Positions 1 through 10,526 of a stretch of DNA of 64,000 nucleotides are shown here, one piece after another. Position 1 is the stretch's first letter. Every line of letters starts with the position of its first letter. A model generated the notes under the pieces. It did not search any database. It saw only the letters and a program-made list of their open reading frames with translations, and had not been told where the DNA came from. Position numbers and translations under genes: made by a program. The stretch spans positions 31,764,583 to 31,828,582 of the forward strand of contig NC_089985.1 in assembly GCF_036417845.1 (NCBI RefSeq). Reading direction: 5' to 3'. The stretch is from Apteryx mantelli (taxonomy: Eukaryota; Chordata; Aves; Apterygiformes; Apterygidae).

Positions 1-380
1 CCCAGGGCAGGCAGCCCCACATCACACCTATAAGCCATACGTCCAGGTGCCCAGCCAAACTTCCCCCAGACAGTGCGGGGTTAATGCTCTGCCCTCACAG
101 AGGCTAAGGCCTGGGTTCAAATCCTGCTTTCACCAGGTCAGAAAGCAATGGGCAGGTATGAAAAGATGACTGTTTCTTCAGTCTCCCTCCTGCTTACCTC
201 CAGTTCCCTCCACAGGGGAATGCAAATCTCCTCTCATGCTGCTGCTTTGTGGAGTCCACATGCTGCCCAAATCCCTCCATGCTGGGAGAGACAACCAGGG
301 CCTTCCTGTACCACGTCAAGCCGGGGCTGAGCAAGACCCCCACCCTCTGTGAGAAAGGGGCACCACCAGAAGCCAGGCGG
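1..380. other. Flank beyond SELENOP2 3' end
   Basis: Ordinary single-copy-looking sequence. I see no coding exon, RNA gene or repeat here. The open frames crossing 249-887 overlap the SELENOP2 3' UTR in antisense and show no protein family resemblance. Confidence 0.4.
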
Positions 381-403
381 AGCAGGATTCACTCCACAGA
401 GGC

Positions 404-409
404 TTTATT
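404..409 (-). terminator. SELENOP2: AATAAA polyadenylation signal of SELENOP2
   Basis: TTTATT on the plus strand gives AATAAA on the minus strand about 740 nt beyond the stop codon and downstream of the SECIS. This predicts a transcript end near 380-390. Confidence 0.65.
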
Positions 410-826
410 CATGATCTCAATATTCACATTCCTCTCAGACCACCGACCTCTCTTCCCCTCCAGGATTTTCACCCACATCCTCCCAGGGCTGTGGGCCCTG
501 GACACGGCCCCTGGGTTTCTGAGAGGGGGCAAGGCCACCATCTTGCGGCCACCCATCACCACTGCACATACCTGTGTGCGAGACATGGAGGTCCCCAGGA
601 TATGGCAGCTTTGGGGGTACAGGGTTTGGACCATTGGAAGTGGTGACCTCCTATCAGCACCCACTCCTAACACCACCAGCATCTGGGCTCACGTCTCATG
701 GGGTGCACACTACCCCTCCATTCGCTCCCTGGCCAAGATGCCCAGGGATGCTGGGATGGGCAGAGGCTCTGCTGGCCATCACTGCTCACGTCCCAGTTCT
801 GTCTCCTCCACCCCTGCTCTGCTGCT

Positions 827-893
827 CCATGCAGTGTCATCCTGCAGTGACCGAGGAAGTCCCAGTTTGCACTACGGGCTTCATTGAGCATGG
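827..893 (-). promoter_or_regulatory. SELENOP2: SECIS element in SELENOP2 3' UTR
   Basis: Read on the minus strand, a perfect 6-bp helix I (CCATGC at 888-893 with GCATGG at 827-832) flanks an internal loop. ATGA follows (881-884), then a 12-nt arm AGCCCGTAGTGC, an apical loop starting AAAC, and a return arm GGTCACTGCAGGA leading to TGA (837-839). GTAGTG pairs with CACTGC, and two C-G pairs lie nearer the core. The spacing of 12 nt between ATGA and the AA of the apical loop is the usual one. It lies about 250 nt past the stop codon. No folding program was run. Confidence 0.85.
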
Positions 894-1145
894 AAAGGCA
901 GGTGTCAGCAGAGGAAGAGTCAAAACTGAGCCCTAGGGCAGAAAAGGCAGCATCTTTTGGTGTCCGAGGGGGATCTTCATCACAGGGTGGGAATATGACC
1001 TACATGAGGGATGCTGAAGGGGGTTGTTAAATCAATGCTGCTGGTGACCAGCAACCTGAGGGACCAGCAAGTCCTTTCATGCCTCTGGGAAGTGTGTTGG
1101 CATGGTTTGCACAGCACTGGGTTCACCAAGGCAGCCCAGCTCTGC

Positions 1146-4100
1146 TTAGTGGTCATGTCGCTCCTGCTCCTGGCCCTTGGGATCGGGCTTGCTGTGGTCT
1201 CTGTGGTGGTGGAGACCATGGGCAGCACGCTGGCGGTCCGCACTCGGGTCTGAGGCTTTTTCACTGCTGACCATGTGGTGTTGAGGATGGAGAGGGTTGA
1301 GCTGGTGAATGGGCAGCTCTGGCTCCTTCTCCTCCTGTTCAGGAAGCGGGCTCGGATTTGCAGGGACCTCCATGGTGCTGTTAGCCTGGAGAAAGTAACA
1401 CAAAGATTGGTGTGTTATATGAATGCACACACTGCCCCACAGTGACCTCGCAAAAGCACATATGTGCTGGGATGAAAGCAGAAGAGCATCAGTCATAGGG
1501 AAAGCTGCACAAGTCGGAGAAAAGCCTCTCCAGCCAGGACCCAGTACACAGTGAGGACAGAAGAGATCAGAGCACGCAGACAGCAAAGTTCTTTACGTAT
1601 GTCCCTTGGCTCAAGCTGACTGTGGTCCAGGGAATTCCTGTGCCAGAAAAGAGCCTTTGCATTTAATAGTCCTAGATGGATTTTTCTTCTGTGAAGTGTC
1701 TAATCACCTGCTGAGCCCAGAGCCGAGAACTACATATTTTTCTTTGCTCTGAGCTTGCCACGACTGGGTCCATTGCATTCCCCTTCCTTATATCAGAAGA
1801 GACAATGACCCTAGTCTGCTTTTCCAGGCCACTTGTTATACTCCTCCACTATAACCCTTTCAGTCCCCTCCTTTTCAGCCTGCAAAACCCTGATCTATTT
1901 AGCTACCCTTATTCCAGAGCTTTCACCACCTTCCCTCTCAACCTTTTCCAGTCCTACCATCAGCAAGAGCAGATCCGCACACAGGCTTGAAGATGTGGTG
2001 CAGCATGGGATTACACAAAGGCATAACAGTGTTTTGTTCTCCATTCCATTTTTAACATTAGATTTGGTGGGGGGAGGGGTGTGTTGCTGTATTGTGTACT
2101 GAGCTGGTATTCTCATGATATTAATCCCTAGAGCGCCAAGATCCCATGGCTGAGTGTGACTACCAACTGAGTCCACCCCCTAGAGGAAGGTAGATGAAGG
2201 GTTGTTTTGTCTGATGTGCACTGCTTTTCATTTATTCACACTGAAATTCATCTGCACTTACTTACTCACCCAGCACTCTGAGGTCCTTCTGCAGCTCCTT
2301 GACTGCACTGGGTTGGCTTTCAATTATACAAGCCCAGTAGCCCAGATAACCCAGTATCATCAAACTCTCTCACCCCTCTGTTCCCTGAAGCAGCCCTTTC
2401 TCCCCAGCTGCTGATGAAGATGCTGAAACAGCCCTGGTCCTGGAACAGTCTCTGTGCAACTGCAAGGACCATCCACTTACCACTACCCTGCTTCCTAGCT
2501 TTTAACTAACTTTTTATCCATGCAACAGCCTCCTCTCTTAAACCACAACTGCCTTTAAGACCTTTGGTGAGCAACCTCATCGCTCACCTGTTGGATGCCT
2601 CAGCAGACTCAGGGGACCTTCCCCTCCGTGCAGGTTTGGGAGCTGTGCCTCCCCTCCCACAGCGTGTTGGCTGTGCCCCAACACATCCTGCCCATCTGCA
2701 GCACCACATACTTTATTCTTTATTAGTCTCTGCCAGTTCAGATGTTAGATTCAGAGCTCTCATTCCCTGGTTCCTCCTTTTTAAAGACAAGCCTGGTTCT
2801 AGCCGCCTTTCAGGCCTCTGAGACCAAGGCAGATTGCCATGAGAAGTCACCTGCTGGAGTTAAGTAGCATGGGCTGTGTGTGGGGAGGAACTGCCTTGTG
2901 TCCCTGCTGGGATGCTGAGATCCCAAGTGGTCAGCCTGAAGCCAGAGGGGGCTGGCTCAAGAGAAGAGACAGGAGTCTGGGTCTGGTAAGTGCCCGACCC
3001 ACACTGCATGCTGCTTCTTACCTCCTGGGTGCTGTTGGGGTAGAGGGAGCAGTTGCCGCAGAAGTCCTTGCTGTAGGTGAAGCGGATGGCTGACTCGACG
3101 TAGGGGAAGTGTAGGAAGCTGTAGGGCAACTGGATGTGGAAAGCCAGGCGGGCACAGCTGCGGGGCAAAGCGAGGGCTGAGCTAAAGGGGCTGATAGGGA
3201 GGATCCCCCTTCTGCCCCCCAGCCCAGCGAGGGGGCACTGAGACACTCCACCCGGGCAGAAAAGAACAACTCAGCCCAGCAACCTTGCCTTCTCACAGCC
3301 CTCGGCTAACTCCTGCCCTTCCTGCTGCCGAGCCAGCCCGCACAAAGCAATAACCCTGCCCGCAGGGAGCTCCTTCTGCACACAGACAGCAAAACACTAA
3401 CACGATCCTGCGGCTGGGGAAACTGAGGCGCATGCGGGGTGATTTGCATCCACAGCCAATCCACCACGCGCCTCTCCCAGCCGGTGCAATGCCCCCGGGG
3501 TGAGGTGCTCTGCAGTGACTCATGCACGTCTCAGACGAACCTTTCCCGCTGTCTAGGCGGGAAGTCCTGAGCTTTACTGATCAGAAATCCCATTCCCCAG
3601 CTCTGCCAAGACCCTGCCGAGCTGGGATATTGAGCCATGGATGCCGGGGAGCGGGTGGCTGTTTTGTAAGACGGAAGGGATCAAGCTGTGCTGGTGGCTA
3701 CATCCCCCAGGGGCCGCAGGGGAACACGATGAAACCCAGGACATCTAGCAGCGGGGATAGTTTCGGCCCAGCAGCCTGGCTGAGGGCAACCGGAGGGTAC
3801 CCAAACCCGCAGCCCCTGAGCTTTTGGGACAGCAGAGAGCTCCCGGCTCTCATGTCCCTGCAGGGCTCTCTCAGCTGGAAACCTTTCACTGTCCCCGGGG
3901 ACGCTGAGGGAAGGTGGACCGGGAGAGCAGCGGCGTTGTGCCCGGTCCCTTCCCCGCCACCGCCAGCCCCTGCGGCAGCCAAAGTTCAAGGGCCGGCGGA
4001 GCACGCGGGGCTGGGAGCGCCTGCCAGCGACAGTGGAAACCCCGTGTCCTGGCCCCGAGCAGAGCCAGGGGGGGGGGGGACCCAGGCATCCTGCCCACCC

Positions 4101-4705
4101 CCGCCACCACCAGCGCCCCGATCCCTCGCCGCCCCGGCAGGGCCGGCCACAGGCACGAGACCCCGTGCTCACCGGTCATAGACGAGGAAGTCGTCCTTGT
4201 CACCCTCTAGGACCTGCCACACGTCGGGGTCCTGGGGCTCCTGCTGGTACACGGGGACGCCGGGGGGGGCCTGGCGCGCCAGCTCCCCGAACATGGCCCG
4301 GGACAGCGGCGCCTTCTCGTTGACGATCATGTAGCGGACGTCGGCCATGCCCTGCTGCGACAGCTTCTCTCGCAAGCCCCTGAGGCTGTGGGGAGAGAGG
4401 GAGGAGGCGGCGCCTGAGGGGGTGCCGGGCCACCACGGCGTCCCCCCGCAGCGGGGCCCACCACGGCGGCCGGCGGGGGGTGGGGGGAGCGGGCCTCACC
4501 TGTGGGCCTGCCTCAGGCAGAAGTGTCAGCTGGCCTTGAGCAGGGCCACCACCGTCACCCGCCCCGCCGCCCCCGCCATGGGGCTGGAGCCGTTGACGGT
4601 CCACGCCGGGGCCTCCCGGCAGAGCCGGCTGCTGTTGGCCGCCCCCTCGGCCGCCGCCGCCGCCGCCACCAGCCAGGCGGCCAGGGCCAGCGCCACCGGC
4701 CCCAT
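1146..4705 (-). CDS. SELENOP2: Selenoprotein P2 (selenoprotein Pb-like), 264 aa with one selenocysteine
   Basis: Secreted SELENOP-family protein with a thioredoxin-like domain; the family acts in selenium handling and redox defence. Four coding exons on the minus strand: 4500-4705, 4173-4385, 3022-3157 and 1146-1385. All junctions are GT-AG and phases agree. Residues 1-19 are an alanine-rich signal peptide. TGA at codon 60 lies in KASUHFC, the U-x-x-C redox motif found at this place in SELENOP. Exon 2 carries VPVYQQE and KDDFLVYDR, and exon 3 carries LPYSFLHFPYVESAI and FCGNCSLYPNST, all hallmark family blocks. N-glycosylation sequons occur at N24, N38, N175, N181 and N187. The last exon is His-rich (HGLHHHRDH) and stops at TAA with no further TGA, so the Sec-rich tail of classical SELENOP is absent, as known for the Pb paralogue. 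The start is the first ATG before the signal peptide. The family call is very secure; the choice of paralogue rests on the single Sec and short tail. Confidence 0.93.
1386..3021 (-). other. SELENOP2: SELENOP2 intron 3
   Basis: A 1.6-kb intron between GAG|GTAAGA (donor at 3021-3020) and the acceptor ending at 1386. No extra exon or recognisable repeat was found. The other two introns are short (114 bp and 1,015 bp), and intron 2 is GC-rich. Confidence 0.7.
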
Positions 4706-5100
4706 CCCGGCCCTGGCGAGGAGCAGGAGGGAAGCGGGATATTAAGCCCCCTGCGTCCTTTTGCGCTGACGGTAACGCCAAGGGCGCCGGCACCCCGAGC
4801 GCCTGCTGGCCCCCCGGCGCCCTCCCCGCCTGGCACCCCGCTGCCGCCGTCCTGGCCAGAAGCGCCTGTCAGTGCCACGGCGAAATGGCGGATTTTGCAG
4901 CCGGCGCTGGGGGACAAAGACCCGCTTTGATTCCTGCCGCCAGCCCCGGGCCGCTGGCCTGAATGGAGGGCAGTGTTGTACTGGGCCCAGCGGGGCACTG
5001 GGAGCCAGGACACCTGCTGCGGAGGGGGGGCCGCGGGCTGCGGGACGGGACCTCGTTTCTCCAGAAACGGGGCTTAAGGTTTAGGTTTGGGGATTAGGAT
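3900..5100. promoter_or_regulatory. SELENOP2: CpG-rich SELENOP2 5' region
   Basis: Dense CpG and G/C runs cover exons 1-2 and the upstream flank. A weak TATA-like TTAATA lies about 35 nt upstream of the start codon on the minus strand. The transcription start cannot be fixed from sequence alone. Confidence 0.5.
4526..4528 (-). other. SELENOP2: In-frame TGA read as selenocysteine (U60)
   Basis: The TGA sits inside an open frame that continues through well-conserved SELENOP sequence and splices in phase to the next exon 28 nt later. The surrounding residues ALLKASUHFCLRQAH match the Sec-containing redox motif of the family. A SECIS candidate in the same transcript supports recoding. Standard gene prediction would end the protein here or skip the exon. 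Confidence 0.92.
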
Positions 5101-7050
5101 GCCCGGCTCCTAATCTGAGTCCTGGTTAAATAACGCTGCCCCCTTGCCCTTGGCTTTCCCAGGAGCCAAAGGCCACAGCAGCGTGCCTCAGTTTCCCCCT
5201 TGCCCGGGCAGCGGGCACCTCCGCGGCAGACAGGCTGCGAGGGTTAATAAATTCCCACCCACCTGCAGTGCAAAGGGCAAGAGCGCGGGGGCAAACAGCC
5301 CTCTCACCGTCTGCGCCAGCCCGAAGCAGGAAGGACCTTTGCCGGACGTCCCCACCCTGCTCTCCCTGCCGCCATGCTGGCCCTGTCTCACCAACACCGG
5401 ATTCGCCGTCAACACCATGGCAGCAGGACAGACAGACGGATGGCGGTGCCGCACGACAGTGGGGGGAAGGTCCTGCTTTCCCCCACAACCTTCTCCACCT
5501 TTCCACCCCCGGGAGCCAAACCCAACCCTGGCTGATGGCTCGTCTTTGCCCCAGAGCCAGGCACGGACGCAGACCCTGTCAGCTTGGCCTTGGCTGAGAA
5601 GTCACTCGGACACAGACGTTTTAACCTTCAGGCCACCTTGAAGTCCTCAATGCCCCACAAAGCTCTTGGGGGGCTGCTGGACCTTTTAACCCCTCAGTAT
5701 TTGCCCTATGCCCCCTTCCTCCCAAATCCTTCCCATGCCAAGATATGCTCCATTCCTCCAGGATCCGGCAGACTTAACAGGCCCGGGGAGGAGAGGGGCT
5801 CAGGGGCTGATCCAGGGCGGTGGGGAGGGAGCAGGGGGCTGCCTGGTCTGGATGGAGAGTCCCGATTCCCAGCCCCCTTCTCTCCCCGCCGCGCGAGAAC
5901 GAGTCCCCAGTACCGTGCCTTCCCCTTGCCGCCGGAGCTACAGTCCGCCCTGTCCTGCGGCCAAACCTCGGCTCCCCAGACCTGGCCGCTCTCCGCAATG
6001 CCCCGCCGGCCCTCGTCCCTCTTTTATCTCCTGGCCCGGCCCCCTCCACCCAGAAGGGAGGGGAAGAGCCCAGAGCTGGGGACGGCTCCCCGGCCGCCAC
6101 CGCCTGCCCGGGGAACGGCAACAAGGCAGCCACTGTCCCCACCGGTGCCACGCAGCTTCGGGGTCCTGCTGCCGCGGCCGAGCCTGGGCCGTGCTGGGGG
6201 GACGCAGCCTCACCCACGGGGCGCCTGGCAGTGCCGCTGGGGGAAAGCCAGGCTTTAAAACCTGCCTTTGGGCAAAGAAGGTCTGGACGGCCATGCCCAG
6301 GGCACCGCTCCCACCGAAGGGGCGCCCGCTGAGTTGCATCCCTGCCAGGAGGATGGTGGGGTGACACCGAACGGTGCCACTCGCACACGAGGCAGCCAAA
6401 AGGACAGACACCTGCCCCCGTCCCCGGGGTGCCGGAGCGGCCCTGCCCCATGGGACCACCATCCCAAAGGCCCTGCAGTCCCATCGCACTGGGGCTGCTC
6501 TCTGGTTGTGGTTTGCCCCACGAGCCGGGCAGAGCCCCTAAGTACCCCCGCCATGTGATAACCCCACAACTAGCCCTTGGCAATGTGTCCCCGTAGCTCC
6601 ACGGTGGCCCTTGATCAAGAAGCGCCACGATGGCACGGGCCGCCAACACTCTCTTGAGAAATCGCGGCGCTGGTGGCTCGCCCCTGCCCCAAAACAAACA
6701 CGAGGCGCTCACCACTTCAGCCAGGCACTGACATCGCCGCAAATATTTGAGCGGTTTATCACACCCAGGATCTGTACAAAAACACGATAAGCCGAGGAAG
6801 GGCAGCCGACGTAAACACAGCTGGGGCAGTGACACAGCCCCAGCCGCATGGAACGGGCTCCAAGAGGGGAGCTTCTCCCCAAAAACAAGCAGGAGGGGAA
6901 GGTACAAAAGCAGCGGGGGGGGGATCACTGCTTAGGGACTAGAGTGGTTTCAGGATGACAGCAAGGACTGGGAGCCGTGGGGAGAGCGCAGGTTGGGATT
7001 GGGGGCTGGATGCAGCCGGGCAGGCTCAGCTTGGACCATCCCCTGACTGA
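5100..7050. other. GC-rich intergenic stretch between SELENOP2 and HPDL
   Basis: No supported exon. A 384-codon open frame on the minus strand (5774-6928) starts at GTG, has low-complexity Pro/Gly/Arg/Ala composition and no recognisable domain; it is probably a by-product of high GC. CpG density rises again from about 5750 to 6700. Confidence 0.45.
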
Positions 7051-8200
7051 TCCCAGACGCCCTCCACGGAGCAGCCACCCCACATCTGCAGTCACCCCCC
7101 GAGTCCCCGGGCACAGTGACACACCCGGCACTCAGCGGGGGGTTACAGCTGCCCGGCGGGAAGGGGTCCAGCAGCCAAGTGCCCCGGCTGGCCGTGCACC
7201 CAGGCACCCAGCGCAGCAGCGAGCCCTTTCGTCACCCGTCCCGAAGGACGCCCGGCCACGCACCCAGCCCTGGCCCGGTGGCCGCCTCGCCTCCTCCCCG
7301 CGCTCGTCCCGGCTGCCTTCCCCCGCCGCAGGCAGTGGTATTTGGGGTTATCAGGCCGTGTAGCTTTTTTGTTCTGCAAACACAGCCTGGCACGTTTTGG
7401 ACCAGTGCAAACTTTCAGCATCCGCAGCGCCCGGCGGGCAGCTCAAACGCGCCCGGTGCGGCCACAGCGCAGCTCCCGCGCTGCCCCGACACCGGCGCTT
7501 TGCAGCCGCGTGCGACGCAGCCCTGCGCTCGCGCCAGAAGAGCCGGCCGCCAGCTTCGCCCTCTGCACCCCCCAAACCCCTCCGCCCCCCGCTAGCCGCC
7601 CCCGCGGGGGCCGCGGCAGCCTGCAGGCCAGGCTCTCCGGCGGCGGCGCTGCCAGCCCCCGTCCTCTCCCTCTCCCGCCGTGACCTGTCGCAAGCCGGGG
7701 AGGAGCGAACCGCCGCTCCGCGCTGCCTCCGGGCGGAGCCGGCCTCCGTCCCGAAATCCCCTTCCCGCCTCGCAGCCTTGCGCCGCGCGGCCGCGATCCG
7801 GCCCAGGCGGCGGCACCGCGCCACGTGCGCGCCCAGGTGAGCCGGCGGCTCGGCCTGGCCGGGGCGTCGCCTCGCGTCGCCTCGCGTCGCGGGGCCCCCC
7901 GGCACGGCGGGTTGGCGGGAGCCGGCGTGGCGGGGCTGCGCCAGGCTCGCTGCGGAGCCGGGCACCGATGCCCGCGGCACGGCGCGGCTGCGGGAGGGAG
8001 GGAGCGCCGTGCCCGGCCGGCGCGCTGCCTCGGGGCGGGGGCGGGGGGGGCTTTTGGCGGCCCCTTCCCCGGCACACGCATGGGGTGGTCGGGCTCGCGG
8101 CGGGGACACGCTGGGCCGCCCCCCCCTCACCCCCCCCCCGTGCCGGGCAGGGTGCCCGGGTGCGCTGCGGCCGCCTCCATCGCGGGGTGGCTCGTTGCCC
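7050..8200 (+). promoter_or_regulatory. HPDL: HPDL CpG island with probable 5' noncoding exon ending at 7836
   Basis: Very high CpG density. A consensus donor CAG|GTGAGC follows position 7836, just after a CACGTG E-box (7822-7827). A good acceptor (TCCTCCCTGCAG ending at 9311) lies 12 nt before the HPDL start codon. Together they suggest a leader exon spliced to the coding exon. The start of that exon is not defined. A 10-bp tandem CTCGCGTCGC (2.7 copies) sits at 7864-7890 just inside the intron. This is inference from splice motifs only. Confidence 0.45.
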
Positions 8201-9311
8201 TCTGCCAGCTACGTACAGCCCTGCCGGGGGGGGGGGGGGGAACGGGGGCAAGAAAATGCTGCAAGGCCGGTTTTGGGGGGTGGGGGGGGGAATATTTAAA
8301 CAGGTTTCCCTCACTCCCGCCCCGATGCACATCCACGGGGTCCAGCCTGGGTCACTCGTGCAGGATGGGGGGTCAGGGGCCTCAGCTGGATGTTCTTGGC
8401 TGATAATAATATTTTTGGTCAGGTCTTTTATCCCCATTAAGCATCACAGGTTTGGGGGAGGGGGGATTCCCAGCGGTGTCCCACATGCTTCACCCTCTGC
8501 GGCGCTAGAGCAAGGTCACGGCTCGATGGCTGCCGGGGGAGCGCGCTGGCTCCCTGCTGTCCTTGCCGGGAAGGGGGGCAGCGTGCCAGGCGGCCGTGCC
8601 TCTGCTGCCCCATGCCGTTAGCAGGGCAGGGGTGCACCGCTGACGGGGGCAGGGGCCAAACAGGAGACCTTAGGGCATAACCAGCATGTTCCTCTGCATC
8701 TACCAGTCCAGCTGCTGCATTCCCAGTTGTTGGCACAGGGTGCCCCCACTACCCTCACCCCCATGGTCTTGCTTAGACACACACACACTCCTCTGCCACC
8801 CAGATACCCCTGAATATTCCTGCTGCACCTTGCTGCGGCACCCTCGAGGGACGCACGACTCCAGAAGGGTCTCCCCCAGCTGTGACCAGGGCTTGGGGCT
8901 TTCCTCCTCCACCACCTGGTGTTGGTGTGGGGCAGGGCAGCTGCTGGGCCCCAAAGGGGTGGCGGGATGGTCTGGCATCCTTGGGCAGCACCTTGCAGCT
9001 AGTCCTGAAGGCGGGTACCCTCGGGAGAGAGTGAGAAGCACCTATCCTTGCAAGTGCAATAAGTGACCCTTATTTAAAATACATATGCTTAAGAAGTGTA
9101 AAGTTATGTGTGTGTGCACATATATATGCACACGTGTATGTGTATTATATGTGTGTGTATATATATATACATATACACAAACACAGAGCCACATGCATGA
9201 TATCAGTCACGGCCTGGTGGACCAGTGCATGTGCTGGGGGAAGAGCTAATTCCTCACGGCCGGAAAGCCCTGCACAGGCTCAGCTCTGACGGCCACATGT
9301 CCTCCCTGCAG
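7837..9311 (+). other. HPDL: Putative HPDL leader intron
   Basis: Contains long G runs (8225-8240, 8273-8291) and a TG/TA microsatellite near its 3' end. No coding exon is recognised. Confidence 0.4.
9103..9185. repeat. TG/CA/TA microsatellite
   Basis: Imperfect alternating TGTG, TATA and CACA dinucleotide runs over about 80 bp, 120 bp upstream of the HPDL coding exon. Confidence 0.9.
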
Positions 9312-9323
9312 GGCACCCACACC

Positions 9324-10526
9324 ATGGCAGCCTCGCTGAGCCGCGTGTGCTACATCTCCCTCCACATCCCCTACGGGCAGGCCTGGGCCCAGGACCTCGC
9401 CGCCGCGTTTCGCTTCCAGCCCTTCGCCGTGCGGGAGATGCCACGGGTCCGGCAGCTGGCACTCCGGCGGGGTGCCGCCGTCTTCGTCGTCAACGAGCGC
9501 CTGGCACCCAGGCACGCCGGTGGCTCCCACGGGGACTTCCTCTATGACGTGGACCCCCGGCCAGCCTTGGGCACGGCCTCCAACATCTGCTTCGAGGTGG
9601 ACGACGTACCTGGGCTCTGCGAGCGGCTGCAGAGACGGGGCTGCTCCCTGCGGGTGCCCCCCACCGAGGTGGGTGACGATGGCGGCTCCGTCACCTACGG
9701 GGTGGCGAGCTCCGTCGTGGGCAACGTCAGCCATACCCTGCTCGACCGATCCCGCTACCGGGGGCCCTTCCTGCCTGGCTTCCAGGCAATCCCGGGAGCC
9801 CCCCCAGATGTTGGGGATCAGGTTGAAATCACCCACTTTGACCACATCACCTGCGTCTGCTCACGGGGCAGCGCCAGGGCGGCTCTGGACTGGTACCAGC
9901 AATGCTTCGGTTTCCAGCGCTTTCAGCTGAACCCGCAGGAGAGCCTGGCCGAGGGGTACGCGATCAACGGCCAGGGGGTCGGCATGCTCCTCCTGGCACT
10001 GCAGAGTGCCAAGGGTGCCCCGGCCCCGCCACTCCACAGCTGCAAACTCATCCTCATCGAGTCCCTCTCGGAGGGCGGCACGAACCAAGTCGATACCTTC
10101 CTGGAGCAGCACAGGGGGGCTGGGATCCAGCACGTCGGCCTCTGCACCCCAGACATCATCAACACGACCAGGGCCTTGAAGCAGGCCGGCGTGCGGTTCT
10201 TCATGCCCCCTGCCACCTATTACAGCCAGGGGGGCAAAGAGGAGGAGATCCGGGGAGCCGGGCAAGACCCCCATGTGCTAGCAGAGCTGGGCATCCTGCT
10301 GGACACTGCGGTGGCTGGGGACAGCAAGAATGGTTGGCAGGGTGCTGACACCTCAGAGAGCCCCTCAGAGAAGAAACATTTAATGCAGATCTTCACCCAC
10401 CCCATCTTCCCCGAGGAGACCTTCTTCCTGGAGCTCATTGAGCGGCGGGGTGCCCCAGGCTTTGGGGAAGCCAATATACGGGCGCTGTGGAAAGCTGTGC
10501 AGGTCCATATGGCCCAGCAGCAGTAG
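9324..10526 (+). CDS. HPDL: 4-hydroxyphenylpyruvate dioxygenase-like protein, 400 aa, single coding exon
   Basis: Fe(II) dioxygenase of the HPD/vicinal-oxygen-chelate superfamily; human HPDL is mitochondrial and makes 4-hydroxymandelate for the coenzyme Q headgroup. The N-terminal VOC half spans about residues 8-150 and the catalytic half about 168-390. Predicted iron ligands are H174 in THFDHI, H270 in IQHVGL and E370 in FFLELIER. RYRGPFLPGF and GFGEANIRALW are strong HPDL signatures. The coding region is uninterrupted, as in mammals. ATG 9324 was chosen because MAAS aligns with the mammalian start and it follows a splice acceptor; an in-frame ATG at 9297 would lie in the putative intron. 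Against human HPDL from memory, there is about 20 extra residues near 330-350 (DSKNGWQGADTSESPSEKK). The stop is TAG. It is convergent with MUTYH. Confidence 0.96.
   Translation: MAASLSRVCYISLHIPYGQAWAQDLAAAFRFQPFAVREMPRVRQLALRRGAAVFVVNERLAPRHAGGSHGDFLYDVDPRPALGTASNICFEVDDVPGLCERLQRRGCSLRVPPTEVGDDGGSVTYGVASSVVGNVSHTLLDRSRYRGPFLPGFQAIPGAPPDVGDQVEITHFDHITCVCSRGSARAALDWYQQCFGFQRFQLNPQESLAEGYAINGQGVGMLLLALQSAKGAPAPPLHSCKLILIESLSEGGTNQVDTFLEQHRGAGIQHVGLCTPDIINTTRALKQAGVRFFMPPATYYSQGGKEEEIRGAGQDPHVLAELGILLDTAVAGDSKNGWQGADTSESPSEKKHLMQIFTHPIFPEETFFLELIERRGAPGFGEANIRALWKAVQVHMAQQQ

Noticed and set aside
249-887. 212-codon plus-strand open frame
   Set aside because: Antisense to the SELENOP2 3' UTR and SECIS, no domain, composition of random GC-rich sequence.
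1033-1080. Alternative SECIS candidate with ATGA, GCTGGT/ACCAGC helix and TGAT
   Set aside because: The stem does not align with the ATGA/TGA core without a large bulge, and no helix I is visible; the element at 827-893 fits far better.
9225-9323. Upstream in-frame starts for HPDL (GTG 9225, ATG 9297)
   Set aside because: They lie before a good splice acceptor and add residues absent from the family; ATG 9324 aligns with the known start.
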